From positions 1 through 64,000 of the forward strand of contig JALKBU010000133.1 in assembly GCA_023091735.1 (NCBI GenBank): 64,000 bases of DNA, read 5' to 3'. The position numbers and the translations under genes were made by a program. The first letter of the stretch is position 1, and each line of letters opens with the position of its first letter. The notes beneath the pieces are model-generated. The model did no database searches. It saw nothing but the letters and a program-made list of their open reading frames with translations, and had not been told where the DNA came from. Source of the DNA: Trichomonas tenax (lineage: Eukaryota > Parabasalia > Trichomonadida > Trichomonadidae). Below, one piece after another: positions 55,782-64,000 of the stretch.

Positions 55782-56153
55782 ATGGAAGTTTTCGTCGCAA
55801 TTCCGACGCACAAAGTTTTAGGCGACGCGATGGACGACGGAATTCTCGACGGCTTTGCGGAGTCGATGGAGATAAAGCCGGAGAACATCAAAGTCATCGA
55901 AAATAACAACAACTTTTTTATATTCTCAGACGATTTTCAGATTAACGTCAACGCAGCAAATCAGCAGATTCTAAATTCCAAAACTCTTCGCGAAAATTAC
56001 GAAAAAGCAGTTCACTACTTGACGAAGCTCGTCAGGAGGGCAGACAGCGCTCAAAACAGGATCATTGAGTGCAATACAGATATAAAAGCGCTCCGTGCAA
56101 AGAATGCCGAATTAACAGCGGAATTAGAAAAATTACAAAAATTAAGTTATTAG
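55782..56153 (+). CDS. Small helical protein of unknown function
   Basis: 123 residues from the ATG at 55782; an in-frame ATG five codons upstream (55767) overlaps the divergent promoter motif, so the downstream ATG is preferred. The first 50 residues mix strands and turns (MEVFVAIPTHKVLGD, NNNFFIFSDDF), followed by a long amphipathic helix pair (about 65-120, YEKAVHYLTKLVRRADSAQN, then LRAKNAELTAELEKLQKL) typical of a short coiled coil. No family recognised. The size and helical hairpin could fit prefoldin-like, BLOC-type or kinetochore adaptor proteins but nothing specific. It ends with TAG; the broken phosphatase gene converges on it. Confidence 0.6.
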   Translation: MEVFVAIPTHKVLGDAMDDGILDGFAESMEIKPENIKVIENNNNFFIFSDDFQINVNAANQQILNSKTLRENYEKAVHYLTKLVRRADSAQNRIIECNTDIKALRAKNAELTAELEKLQKLSY

Positions 56154-56216
56154 AAATTTTGTTTGTTAAAATCTATATTTCATAATACAAACACTAATAT
56201 TTTATAACACGGATTC

Positions 56217-57679
56217 TTATGCCTTCTTAAGAGAGCTCTTTGTTCGCTTCAATTTCTTCGATTTCTTTCGCTTTGGCTTCGGAGAATCCTTTATCTGCGC
56301 TGAGATAATCTCAGACGCAATGTTAATTGCAACCATTGGAGGTGGCGAACGCCTTCTCGGACTCTTTGGCTTCTTTTGTTTTGCAACACTCTTCGAACGC
56401 TTCTTTGTCTTCACTGGGCGTTGTTTGTACTCTATGGGCTGGTCCATGAGGTCTATCTGCGAAGGAGTCTGCGGAATTGGTGCGACGGAATCGCTGCAAA
56501 CAGATTTTGAAGGATGCGGGATTAATCTCTTTGATGACTTTCTTCGAGAGGGTCTTTGGGCAGCGAAATCAGCGGTAGACTCGGGGAAATTGACAGATGT
56601 GTTTGAGGAGGAGGAAGGCTGCTCGAACACCATGCTCGCCGCCTTTCTGTGACGAGGACGAATCCTTGGAACAGGAATCGATGGTGTGTCAGAGTTCGTG
56701 TAGTTGCTAGGCCCGACATTGACGTACTCTACGTCGTTTTTGAGTATCTTGTATTCGTACGGCTGATGGTTGAAGGCGGAAATTTGGCAGTTTGCATTAA
56801 TTTTGAGAATGCCTCCAAAATTCTTCATATCGCAATAGTTTGATGCATTGAATACAGTCACAATCTTTCCGTCAAAGCCATAGTAAACTCCTCCCATTGT
56901 TACTTCGTGTCCTCTCATGACTAAACTAATCTTAATTCTTCTCATGAATTTCTCCAAGTGCTTCGGCCCGAACAGCCATCCAAAGCCTCACAGCGAGTTC
57001 AAAAACTCCTCTGCGACATCACACGGGTCAGACCACAGTATATCGTACGCAGGGCTGTTTTCCTGAAGCGTGTGACGCGGTCTTTCGATAGACGCGATGT
57101 CTTTTAGTGTCATAGAGTTCGGCCCAATCCCACTGTGTATGCACATTATGTGGGAATCAATCAGAGCCGCGAGTGGCGTCTGATCGAACGCGGAAATGAA
57201 CGACTGGTACAAGTTTTTTGTGACGTACTTGCGCCTCACCTCCGCTTTGAATCCGAATCGTGCGCAAACGCATGATTGCTCGTGATTGCCCCTGATTATG
57301 AAAACTTAGTTAGGGTATCGAATTTTGAGGAGGTATATGTACACGACAGTTTCTATCGAAAACTCGCCCCTGTCGATAAGATCACCGAGGAAAACGTATT
57401 TGTTCTGAGGCGGGAGACCGTAATTTTTCAGGATTGTCAGCAAATCCAAAAGATTTCCGTGCAATCACCCACAACACACACTGGTGACGAAACGTGAAGT
57501 ATTACCGGCTCTTTCACGAATATATTTTCGACATCTTCCAACATCTTTATCAGGAGAAACTCGGAGAAGAAGGGCATCGTCAGGCGAACTTCCTTCGAGA
57601 CGTACTTCCATTGGTCTACCTCAATGAGCTTGTTCATTAGCGCGAGCATCTGAATCGCGTCATAATGCTTCAACTCCAT
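56217..57679 (-). pseudogene. PPP-family (PP1-like) phosphatase pseudogene
   Basis: Read in order on the minus strand this is a PPP phosphatase paralogous to the intact gene at 26.9 kb: start MELKHYDAIQMLALM, then VCVVGD and, after a frameshift near 57458, HGNLLDLLTILKNYGLPP, FLGDLIDRGEFS, RGNHE, HSGIGP, VMRGHEV and FNASNYC. Breaks: the frameshift within the GDxHG block, TAA at 57308-57306 just before VFIIRGNHE, and TGA at 56990-56988 before GFGWLFGPKHLEKF (CGA to TGA is the simplest change). The tail is long, basic and Ser/Pro-rich (KSKKLKRTKSSLKKA). All metal-site residues are still present, so loss was recent. Confidence 0.85.
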
Positions 57680-58213
57680 TGTGGTTTAGAAAATTTTCAT
57701 TACAATTTCAGCCTCAAAAAAAGAGAGATACAAAGCGTGATACATTTGTTGTAAAGAAAAGTGCCAAAAAATATATGAAACCTCAAAATCAACCTTATTG
57801 TCAAAATCACACCATCAAAAAACAGTTGCAAATCATAAAATGGACACTGTGATCACTATATCTATCGTCTATATATAGCACATCTTTAGTCAAATCAGCA
57901 AATTAACCCAAATATGAAATTCAATCAATCTTAAAAAGCAGAGTTTCAGAACCATCCTTAGTTATTCGATTTAGATTGATTGATTTTAGCCATATATTTC
58001 AGTCTAACAGTCCAAAAATCGACTTCAAAAAATTTCTTAAAAAACTGAGGAAAAAAATCTAAAATGAAATGCCACATAACAAAAAATCAAAAATGTCAGT
58101 GAAGAAAAGAATTGATTTAAAATTCAACAAAAGCATAAAGCAGTCCCAAATATCGATATCTATGGCAAAAATGAATTTAACGATAATAAAAAAACTTCGA
58201 AAAAAAAAATAAA
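57680..58213. other. Intergenic, divergent promoters
   Basis: About 530 AT-rich bases between the phosphatase pseudogene start and the AGC kinase start. Contains AAAAGTGCC at 57758-57766 (minus-strand GGCACTTTT, 80-90 bases before the phosphatase start). Near the kinase is an A-rich run with no clear initiator. No gene seen. Confidence 0.4.
57758..57766 (-). promoter_or_regulatory. GGCACTTTT motif before the phosphatase pseudogene
   Basis: Minus-strand GGCACTTTT lies 79 bases before the ATG at 57679, consistent with a retained but non-functional promoter. Confidence 0.4.
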
Positions 58214-59503
58214 ATGTTTTGTTCTCATTGCGGCCAGATTTCAATCTTCGGGTGGCTCCGCCGCAAAGGGCACGGCGGACTCTGGCACAAGCGATTTGCG
58301 TCATTGGAAGGCGACCATTTGAACCTTTACAAGGATGAAAATCGGTCGGTCGTGGATAGAGCTGTCAAAATTCATCCGGACACTGAGATAGAGACGATCT
58401 CACCCAACCGCTTCACAATTACAACAGAGGAAAACCAAATACAAATATTCAATTGCACTACACAAGAAGAGGCAACGAAGTGGGTGACGGCATTAAAGGC
58501 TGCAACTCACCCAACGCCTTCCTTGTCGATGGATGATTTCAACATCATTTCCGTTATTGGACGTGGCTATTACGGAAAAGTGATGCTCGTCAACAGAATA
58601 GGCACAAATGAGCTCTACGCGATCAAGTCAATACACAAGCGTCTGTTGATTGAGTCAGGAAAGACTTGTCAAGTAATAACAGAAAGAAATATGCTGATGA
58701 AATCAAAATCGCCATTTTTGGTCAATCTGTACTTCACCTTCCAGACGGACTCTAAGTTTTACATTGGTTTAGAATACGTTCCTGGCGGAGATTTAAGATT
58801 CAATTCGATGAATTTTGGATCTTATCCTCTTCCGGATGCAAAAATGTATACAGCAGAGATATTGGCGGCTTTAGACCACCTTCATTCTATCGGAATAGTT
58901 TATAGAGATTTGAAATTAGAAAACATTTTACTGGATGCACAAGGACATGTAAAAATAGTTGATTTTGGCTTAGCAAAGGATCTGCGAGAAATTAAGACTA
59001 CGAATTCATTCTGTGGTACACCTGAATATCTTGCACCTGAGATTCTCCAGAAAAAGCCATACGATTATAGAGTAGATGAATGGGCGCTTGGTATATTGAT
59101 GTGCGAGATATATTTTGGGTATCATCCATTTTATAATGAGAATCAATCAGTATTATACAAAAATATTATAGAAAAAGAGCCTGATATTCCAAAGGATATC
59201 GACAAAGACCTCGATGATATCATCAGGAAACTACTCACGAAAGATTACAACTCTAGACCGACTTTTGATCAACTAAAGACACATCCTTTCTTTGCGGACT
59301 TCTATTGGGACAAGCTCCTAAACAAAGAATGTCAACCAGAGTTTGTTCCAGATTCAAAGGACGCGCTCTCACTCACAAACTTTGACACATGTTTCACAAA
59401 CGAGAACGCTGCGGATTCATTGGTTCAACCTGCGTTCGGCGACATCAGCAACCTCCAGGGATTCTCTTACTACAACGCCGACATCCATAATAGCCAGAAA
59501 TAA
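58214..59503 (+). CDS. AGC-family protein kinase with PH domain (Akt-like)
   Basis: 429 residues. An N-terminal PH domain (about 9-97; IFGWLRRKGHGGLWHKRF, ATKWVTALKAA) is followed by an AGC kinase (about 108-364): GRGYYGKV nucleotide loop (116-123), YAIKSI with Lys138, YRDLKLEN with Asp232, DFGLAK with Asp250, SFCGTPEYLAPE activation segment (Ser in place of the usual Thr ahead of FCGT), then a C-terminal tail with LQGFSYY, a hydrophobic-motif-like FSY. PH domain plus AGC kinase is the Akt/PKB arrangement: recruited by phosphoinositides and phosphorylated at the activation loop and hydrophobic motif, the latter by TOR complex 2 in other eukaryotes. Trichomonads have several such kinases, so one-to-one orthology with Akt is not claimed. 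The TOR gene is also in this window but 51 kb away. Confidence 0.9.
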   Translation: MFCSHCGQISIFGWLRRKGHGGLWHKRFASLEGDHLNLYKDENRSVVDRAVKIHPDTEIETISPNRFTITTEENQIQIFNCTTQEEATKWVTALKAATHPTPSLSMDDFNIISVIGRGYYGKVMLVNRIGTNELYAIKSIHKRLLIESGKTCQVITERNMLMKSKSPFLVNLYFTFQTDSKFYIGLEYVPGGDLRFNSMNFGSYPLPDAKMYTAEILAALDHLHSIGIVYRDLKLENILLDAQGHVKIVDFGLAKDLREIKTTNSFCGTPEYLAPEILQKKPYDYRVDEWALGILMCEIYFGYHPFYNENQSVLYKNIIEKEPDIPKDIDKDLDDIIRKLLTKDYNSRPTFDQLKTHPFFADFYWDKLLNKECQPEFVPDSKDALSLTNFDTCFTNENAADSLVQPAFGDISNLQGFSYYNADIHNSQK

Positions 59504-59726
59504 ATTTGTTTATTTAATTCTTATTTGACAGTCAATCTATTTGAATGGTTTACATTTCTATTTCTATTCTTCTCAAATACAAAACACTCTATATCACATA
59601 AATAACAAAATTTCTCATGAAGTAATTCTAACGTTCTCCTTTTAATTTTGATATCAAAAGTGGTTATTTCCACGTATACCCCAGCACCACTCTGCGGATC
59701 GAAAAATCGAAAAAAAAGTCAATTGA

Positions 59727-61040
59727 ATGGATTTAAATTACATGAATCCCAGCAATCCGCCTGCCGCCAACGACAAGGACCCAATAGAGAACATCATGGC
59801 CAACCTGGCGACGCTGATGCAGTCGATAAAGAAGATACAGGAGGAGTCCGTTAGTTTGCAATTTACGCTGAATCAATCAAAGATCGCAATGAAGCAGTTC
59901 GAGGAAGAGATCGAAATGCTCACCAGCGTGAAGAAGTCGCTACTGCTGCTCGCCGCGAAGGGATCTCAGCCGGTTGTGAAGCAGGAAGCGCCACCGCCTC
60001 CGAAACCGGTACAAGAGCAGCGACCGAAGCCGTTTCCTAAGTTCATTTCTGATGGAACCATTCTCTCGCACGAGAATCTCGAGTGGACAACCGATCCGGC
60101 GAATTTCAAGGATTCTGGGATAAAATTACGTTATGCTTTGTCCTCAAATTCGATCCTCTGCGCTGCGCAATTTAGCACCGATGGGAATTACTTCGCTTTC
60201 ACTGACAAAAAGACTTTATATATAATAAATACGCAAGATGGGTCTCTCGTTGGGACTGGATCGATCCCGAATAGCGACGCCCAGGGAGAGTACACGAGGG
60301 TGATCGCATTCTCGTCAGATAACAAGTATATTGCTATCGCAGGCAAAAATCAAGAAATTTACGTCTACGACAGATCCAATATATCAGATGTCAAATACAC
60401 TCTCAAGAACCACAAAAATACGGTTTTTTCACTTGATTTTTCGCCGAATTCGGACAGATTATATTCAGGATCTTACAACGGACAGATTTGCATGTGGGAC
60501 ACATCAACATTCAAGCTCATCAAGATGTTCAACCCCGCAAAAGACGACTACCTCGTGAGTTTCGCTTTGTCACACGACGGAAATTTCATTGCGTTGAATT
60601 TCGTCAAGGGAACAGTTATCCTCCTCGATTCGCAGCTGGAGTCTGATCAGCAGGTCATCAACTTCAAAGCCCACAACAGAATTTTACACGGCCTCGCTCT
60701 CTCGAAAGATGACAATCTTCTTGCCGTTTCATCGCAAGATCAGACTGCTTCTCTGTGGCACTTGAGATACCCGCCGAAGAAGAAACACACGTTTTCCGGG
60801 CATACGAACTACGTGCTGACGTGCTGCTTCTCAAATGATCAGAGGATGCTGCTCACTGGATCGAAAGACGAAACAATAAAATGCTGGTCAATTAAGACAG
60901 GGCAGTGCATTCTAACAATCCACGCTCACACGAACACAATCTTCCAAGTCCAGCACCACCCGTCAGAGAACTCGTTCCTTTCTTGCTCCGGAGATGGCAG
61001 AATTTGCCTTTGGGACTACAACCCAGATATCGCAAATTAA
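59727..61040 (+). CDS. Tup1-like WD40 corepressor
   Basis: 437 residues. Residues about 20-75 form an amphipathic coiled coil (IMANLATLMQSIKKIQEES, LQFTLNQSKIAMKQFEEEI) as in the Tup1 tetramerisation region, then a Pro-rich linker (about 80-105), a strand region, and seven WD40 repeats (about 140-437): FSTDGNYFAFT, IAFSSDNKYIAIAG, FSLDFSPNSDRLYSGS, FALSHDGNFIAL, LALSKDDNLLAVSS, CCFSNDQRMLLTGS, QVQHHPSENSFLSCSGDGRI. In Tup1/Groucho-type corepressors the coil joins subunits, and the WD40 propeller binds DNA-bound factors. This is inference from architecture; other coiled-coil WD40 proteins are possible. Also relevant in a window with several IBD-type and SANT-type factors. The short plus-strand frame that overlaps its start (59648) is a shadow. 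Confidence 0.78.
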   Translation: MDLNYMNPSNPPAANDKDPIENIMANLATLMQSIKKIQEESVSLQFTLNQSKIAMKQFEEEIEMLTSVKKSLLLLAAKGSQPVVKQEAPPPPKPVQEQRPKPFPKFISDGTILSHENLEWTTDPANFKDSGIKLRYALSSNSILCAAQFSTDGNYFAFTDKKTLYIINTQDGSLVGTGSIPNSDAQGEYTRVIAFSSDNKYIAIAGKNQEIYVYDRSNISDVKYTLKNHKNTVFSLDFSPNSDRLYSGSYNGQICMWDTSTFKLIKMFNPAKDDYLVSFALSHDGNFIALNFVKGTVILLDSQLESDQQVINFKAHNRILHGLALSKDDNLLAVSSQDQTASLWHLRYPPKKKHTFSGHTNYVLTCCFSNDQRMLLTGSKDETIKCWSIKTGQCILTIHAHTNTIFQVQHHPSENSFLSCSGDGRICLWDYNPDIAN

Positions 61041-61464
61041 TTTTATTTTTTTTTTGTTTCTTATTAAGATACCACCTTGTTTTATGTGAAATATTAAAGA
61101 TTTATATTTGTAAATTATATATATCTTTCGAGTTATTGAATGCTTGAGAAGATACTACCTCCAATGTTGTATGTTACTGTGTAGTGCCATGCATTCAATA
61201 ACCATACACTATATTATGTGCTTCCTATAATACTTATAAAGATTTTACAATGTGCTATTTTCCACAACTTTTAAGTTTTTGATTAACCTTAAAGTGTAAA
61301 ATATATTCCAGCACGCGATCGATGTTTATAATTTTGTTTCAATCCAAAACAACGAAGGAAATCGAAAAACAACAAAGAATTTTGAAAACAAAAAAATCGG
61401 GAAAACGCTGCAGAATTTTACTTTAGATAGCACGAGAAACGCAAAATTCAACAGAGAGGAAGTA
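61041..61464. other. Intergenic, no gene seen
   Basis: About 420 AT-rich bases, with a poly-T run after the WD40 gene's stop (3' end) and an A-rich stretch before the next gene. A short imperfect inverted repeat around TTATTGAATGC (61134) and GCATTCAATAA (61190) could form a hairpin. Confidence 0.45.
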
Positions 61465-61472
61465 AACGGTTT
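61465..61472 (+). promoter_or_regulatory. M3-type core element AACGGTTT
   Basis: AACGGTTT matches the described T. vaginalis M3 Myb-binding core element. It lies 8-15 bases before the ATG at 61480. Confidence 0.55.
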
Positions 61473-61479
61473 TTCCAAA

Positions 61480-64000
61480 ATGACTCTTCGAGCTTTATCA
61501 CCGCGAAGATCTCAGAGCAATTCTCCGTACGAGAGTTCCCCAAACAGCTACGCGGCGTACCAGAAGACGATACAGACGTACCAGGCGCAAGTTCAAGAGT
61601 TAACGGATCAAGTTCGTGATCTTGAATCGAGATTGGATCAATCTTACAACACGCAGACGCAGATGTTCGATTCCGATAATGAAAATCAGTCGATACAGCA
61701 AACTTTGCACGATAGAATTCGCCAATTATCGCAAAGAAATTCGGAACTTAAGAATTCGAGGCTTGGTTCGCCTACGACAAATGCTTCCAAGAGGAGCCTC
61801 TCGGAGAAGAACCAGAATCGCGCAACAGTGATAAATCCAGACGCACAAAATGTCGTTGATCAATTACACGAAGAAAATGAAACTATGAGAAAAGAGAACA
61901 AGTTACTCGCAACTAAGTTGCAGGCAATCACAGAAAAGTATAAAGCGATAAAGGAGAAGGATAGGACTCTCCTGGAAAATTATAAAGTTGCATCTAACAA
62001 ATTCCGCGAAATGAGAAATAAATACGAGGCGAACATCAAACAATACGGACAGGTCGTTGACTCTAAGATGGAGAGTGACCAAAAACTTGTTGATTTGATG
62101 CAGCAACAGCAAAATCTGATCAAAGAGAAAAATGCACTCGAAGCGAAATTAAACGAAATCAACACAAACCAACAGTCGATCGCTAACCGCAATAATTCCC
62201 TTCAAAAGCAGTTTGATGACATGAAGAAGAAATTGGAGGCAGCAGAAACCAAAAACGCGGAACTCCAGAACGCAGTTGACGATGCAAACAACAATACTGT
62301 CAAAGTCACGCGTGCTTTAAAGAAAGCAGAACGCAAACTCGAGAAATCTCAGCAGCAGCTCGAAGAGCACGAAAGAATCAACAAAGAACATCAGGATGCG
62401 CACCAGGAGTCTAACAACCAACTCAAGGAGTGTACGGAACTCTTGGAATCTGCTCAGGAAAAGATTAAAGAATTACAAAACCAGAACGCGGACCTCAAGA
62501 AGCAAAACCAGAAGCTCAACAGAGACAATACTAGATTGCAGAACAACTTTGCAAAGCACGAGAAATCAGCCTCAACAATGGAACTAATGAATCAATCTTT
62601 GCAAAATGTCGAAAACGAGAAGAGCGAACTCCAGACGCAGCTCCAGCAGTACCAGCAGGAGATCGCCCGCAAGGTTAAAGAGCTCGAGCAGCTGCAGAAG
62701 CAGACAGAGAGCCTCTACGGAAAGCACAATGCCCTCCAGAATCAGTTCAAAGAGCTTCAGGAGGAGAACGGCGAACTCAACGAGTCCGTCAGCCAGCTCC
62801 AGGAGTCGCTCAACAAGTCGAAGAAGGAGGCGAAGACGCTCAGGAGGCAGGGAATCAACGCCGCAAAGGATGCGCTCGGATTCCAGAACAACCTTCTCAA
62901 TGCACAGAGAGAGCTCGAAAACCAGTGCAAGCAGTTGGATCAGAAGGACACTGCAATCAAGGAACTCGAGGCCAAACTTGCGCGCAACAATGACAGCGAA
63001 AACAACCCGAAGCTCGAAGCCATCAACAGCGAGAAGGAGAAACTCGCAAAGGACTTAGAGAACGCAAAGAAGGAGGTCGAGAAAGTCAAAGCACAGTGCG
63101 AAAAGCATGATGAAGAAAAGCTGGTCCTCAACGAGATGCAGCAGGATCTCCAGGAGAAGTTTGCTGCCTTACAGAGCGAAAACGAGCAGCTTCAGAAGGA
63201 GAAGGACCTACTTGCTGAGGCGCAGAGGCAAAGCGACGACATTGCCCGCAAGGCAAGAGAGGATCTTTTCAAGGAAAACGATGCGCTCCACGAAGCACTC
63301 GCGAAGTCAAAAAAGACAGAAGAGCAGCATAACAATGAAGTCAAGAAGCTTCGCGATCAGATGAAGAGAATGCACACTGAGAACGATTCGAAGAATACGA
63401 AGAGCCTCGAATTGGCACAGAAGAACCACGACATGCAAAAGAAGCTCGAGGATGTTACAAAGGAGAGAGACGATGCGAAGAAGCATGCAGACGATCTCAC
63501 AGTAGAGAACGAGATCCTCCACTCCGAGAACAAGAGATTAACAGATGAAAACACAAAGGCAGCTGAAACAAACAAGAATTTAATGGAGCAATACAAGCTT
63601 ATGTCTGATGTCAACACAGAGCTCAGATCGAAGACTAACGATCAGGCGCTAGAACTCGCACAGAAGAATCACGACATGAAGAGCCGCATGGAAGAGAAGG
63701 ATGCCGAATTTAAGAAGCTCCAGGACGAATTCAACCAGGCAAAGGAAGAGCTCGAGAAGAAGTCGATGACCAATTCGGCAGATCTCCAGAAGGCAAACGA
63801 TGATCTCCGTAAAGAAAACGATGAGCTTAAGAAGGAAAACAGCGATTTAGCAAAGGAGAGTGATGACCTCGCAATCGAAAACAGCGAATTGAAGAAGAAT
63901 AACGAGCATTTGTCGAACGAGAACAAAGAACTTAAGAAGGAAAACGACGACTTGTCGAAGGAAAATGACGATCTATCTAATGAAAACAACGAAATCACAA
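61480..64000 (+). CDS. Very long coiled-coil protein (5' part, runs off window)
   Basis: At least 840 codons, open from the ATG at 61480 to the window end. The first 100 residues are Ser/Asn/Gln-rich (LRALSPRRSQSNSPYE) and disordered; from about residue 30 it is continuous coiled coil with long heptad blocks and almost no breaks. The repeat LELAQKNHDM occurs twice (about 63409 and 63652), part of an 80-residue duplication. The last 60 residues approach a 7-residue repeat (KKENDDLSKENDDLSNEN). GC-rich third positions indicate strong expression. Coiled coils this long in trichomonads are cytoskeletal (costa, axostyle, basal-body fibres) or golgins; which is not visible here. An M3-type promoter element precedes it. 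Confidence 0.9.
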   Translation, partial: MTLRALSPRRSQSNSPYESSPNSYAAYQKTIQTYQAQVQELTDQVRDLESRLDQSYNTQTQMFDSDNENQSIQQTLHDRIRQLSQRNSELKNSRLGSPTTNASKRSLSEKNQNRATVINPDAQNVVDQLHEENETMRKENKLLATKLQAITEKYKAIKEKDRTLLENYKVASNKFREMRNKYEANIKQYGQVVDSKMESDQKLVDLMQQQQNLIKEKNALEAKLNEINTNQQSIANRNNSLQKQFDDMKKKLEAAETKNAELQNAVDDANNNTVKVTRALKKAERKLEKSQQQLEEHERINKEHQDAHQESNNQLKECTELLESAQEKIKELQNQNADLKKQNQKLNRDNTRLQNNFAKHEKSASTMELMNQSLQNVENEKSELQTQLQQYQQEIARKVKELEQLQKQTESLYGKHNALQNQFKELQEENGELNESVSQLQESLNKSKKEAKTLRRQGINAAKDALGFQNNLLNAQRELENQCKQLDQKDTAIKELEAKLARNNDSENNPKLEAINSEKEKLAKDLENAKKEVEKVKAQCEKHDEEKLVLNEMQQDLQEKFAALQSENEQLQKEKDLLAEAQRQSDDIARKAREDLFKENDALHEALAKSKKTEEQHNNEVKKLRDQMKRMHTENDSKNTKSLELAQKNHDMQKKLEDVTKERDDAKKHADDLTVENEILHSENKRLTDENTKAAETNKNLMEQYKLMSDVNTELRSKTNDQALELAQKNHDMKSRMEEKDAEFKKLQDEFNQAKEELEKKSMTNSADLQKANDDLRKENDELKKENSDLAKESDDLAIENSELKKNNEHLSNENKELKKENDDLSKENDDLSNENNEIT

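Noticed and set aside
62606..63617. Arg/Ser-rich plus-strand and Ser/Phe-rich minus-strand frames in the last 2 kb
   Set aside because: They are shadows of the coiled-coil gene in frame from 61480, which stays open to the window end.
1..64000. CRISPR arrays, bacterial operons, insertion sequences, rRNA
   Set aside because: None seen; sequence is eukaryotic in gene structure and families. A search for large mobile elements would need other genome copies.

Overview
The window looks like nuclear DNA of a parabasalid, most likely Trichomonas vaginalis or a close relative. The DNA is AT-rich and the genes are intron-less: I found no 5' GTAYGT paired with a 3' ACTAACACACAG intron signature. 5' UTRs are very short, with TCA-Y-W initiator-type sequences (TCACTTTT, TCATTC, TCATA) or CCTTT just upstream of start codons. 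UAAA often overlaps or follows the stop codon. The protein families also fit: initiator-binding-domain (IBD) transcription factors, BEACH proteins, a Trichomonas-type nitroreductase, ankyrin and kinase pseudogenes, and huge coiled-coil proteins. The species call is inference.

Layout. 1-7.3 kb: a short repeat and T-rich stretch, then a full TOR kinase on the minus strand. 7.3-13 kb: a long coiled-coil protein between two gene-poor spacers. 13-25.5 kb: a PH-BEACH-WD40 protein divergent from a ubiquitin-like/UBA/SANT protein, then a UBR-type E3 ligase, a small membrane protein and an IBD-like protein. 25.5-34 kb: secretory cyclophilin, PPP-family phosphatase, a Pro/Trp-rich surface-type protein, an EF-hand protein, a LENG8/Thp3-type SAC3 protein with a prion-like N-terminus, and Vps18. 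34-44.2 kb: an unrecognised 2098-residue protein, a nitroreductase, an unrecognised 661-residue protein and a second IBD protein. 44.2-48.4 kb: a decayed stretch with an ankyrin pseudogene, one intact coiled-coil gene, a tRNA-Ala(CGC) and a split kinase pseudogene. 48.4-57.7 kb: a redox-dead PDI-like ER protein, an IBP39-like transcription factor, a Nudix-like protein, a UBL/UBA protein, a coiled-coil protein with an in-frame stop near its end, a small protein and a PPP phosphatase pseudogene. 57.7-64 kb: a PH-domain AGC kinase, a Tup1-like WD40 corepressor and the start of a very long coiled-coil protein that runs off the window.

Functional themes. Nutrient/growth signalling is represented by TOR and an Akt-like kinase; vesicle traffic by BEACH and Vps18; ubiquitin by the UBR E3 and two UBL-UBA proteins; transcription by three IBD proteins, a Tup1-like corepressor, a SANT protein and a SAC3 protein.

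The best leads are: (1) one short motif, GKCACTTTT, that sits between four divergent gene pairs and appears to serve both genes; (2) three diverged IBD-family proteins in one window, one of them ending in what looks like an SH2-like domain; (3) a UBL-UBA-SANT fusion architecture; (4) an in-frame TAA followed by 79 open codons; and (5) a TOR whose FRB domain lacks the canonical rapamycin contacts.

Start codons were set at ATG. Where an open frame extends upstream through non-ATG codons (cyclophilin, phosphatase, surface protein, nitroreductase, coiled-coil protein at 53.9-55.7 kb) I used the first sensible ATG.
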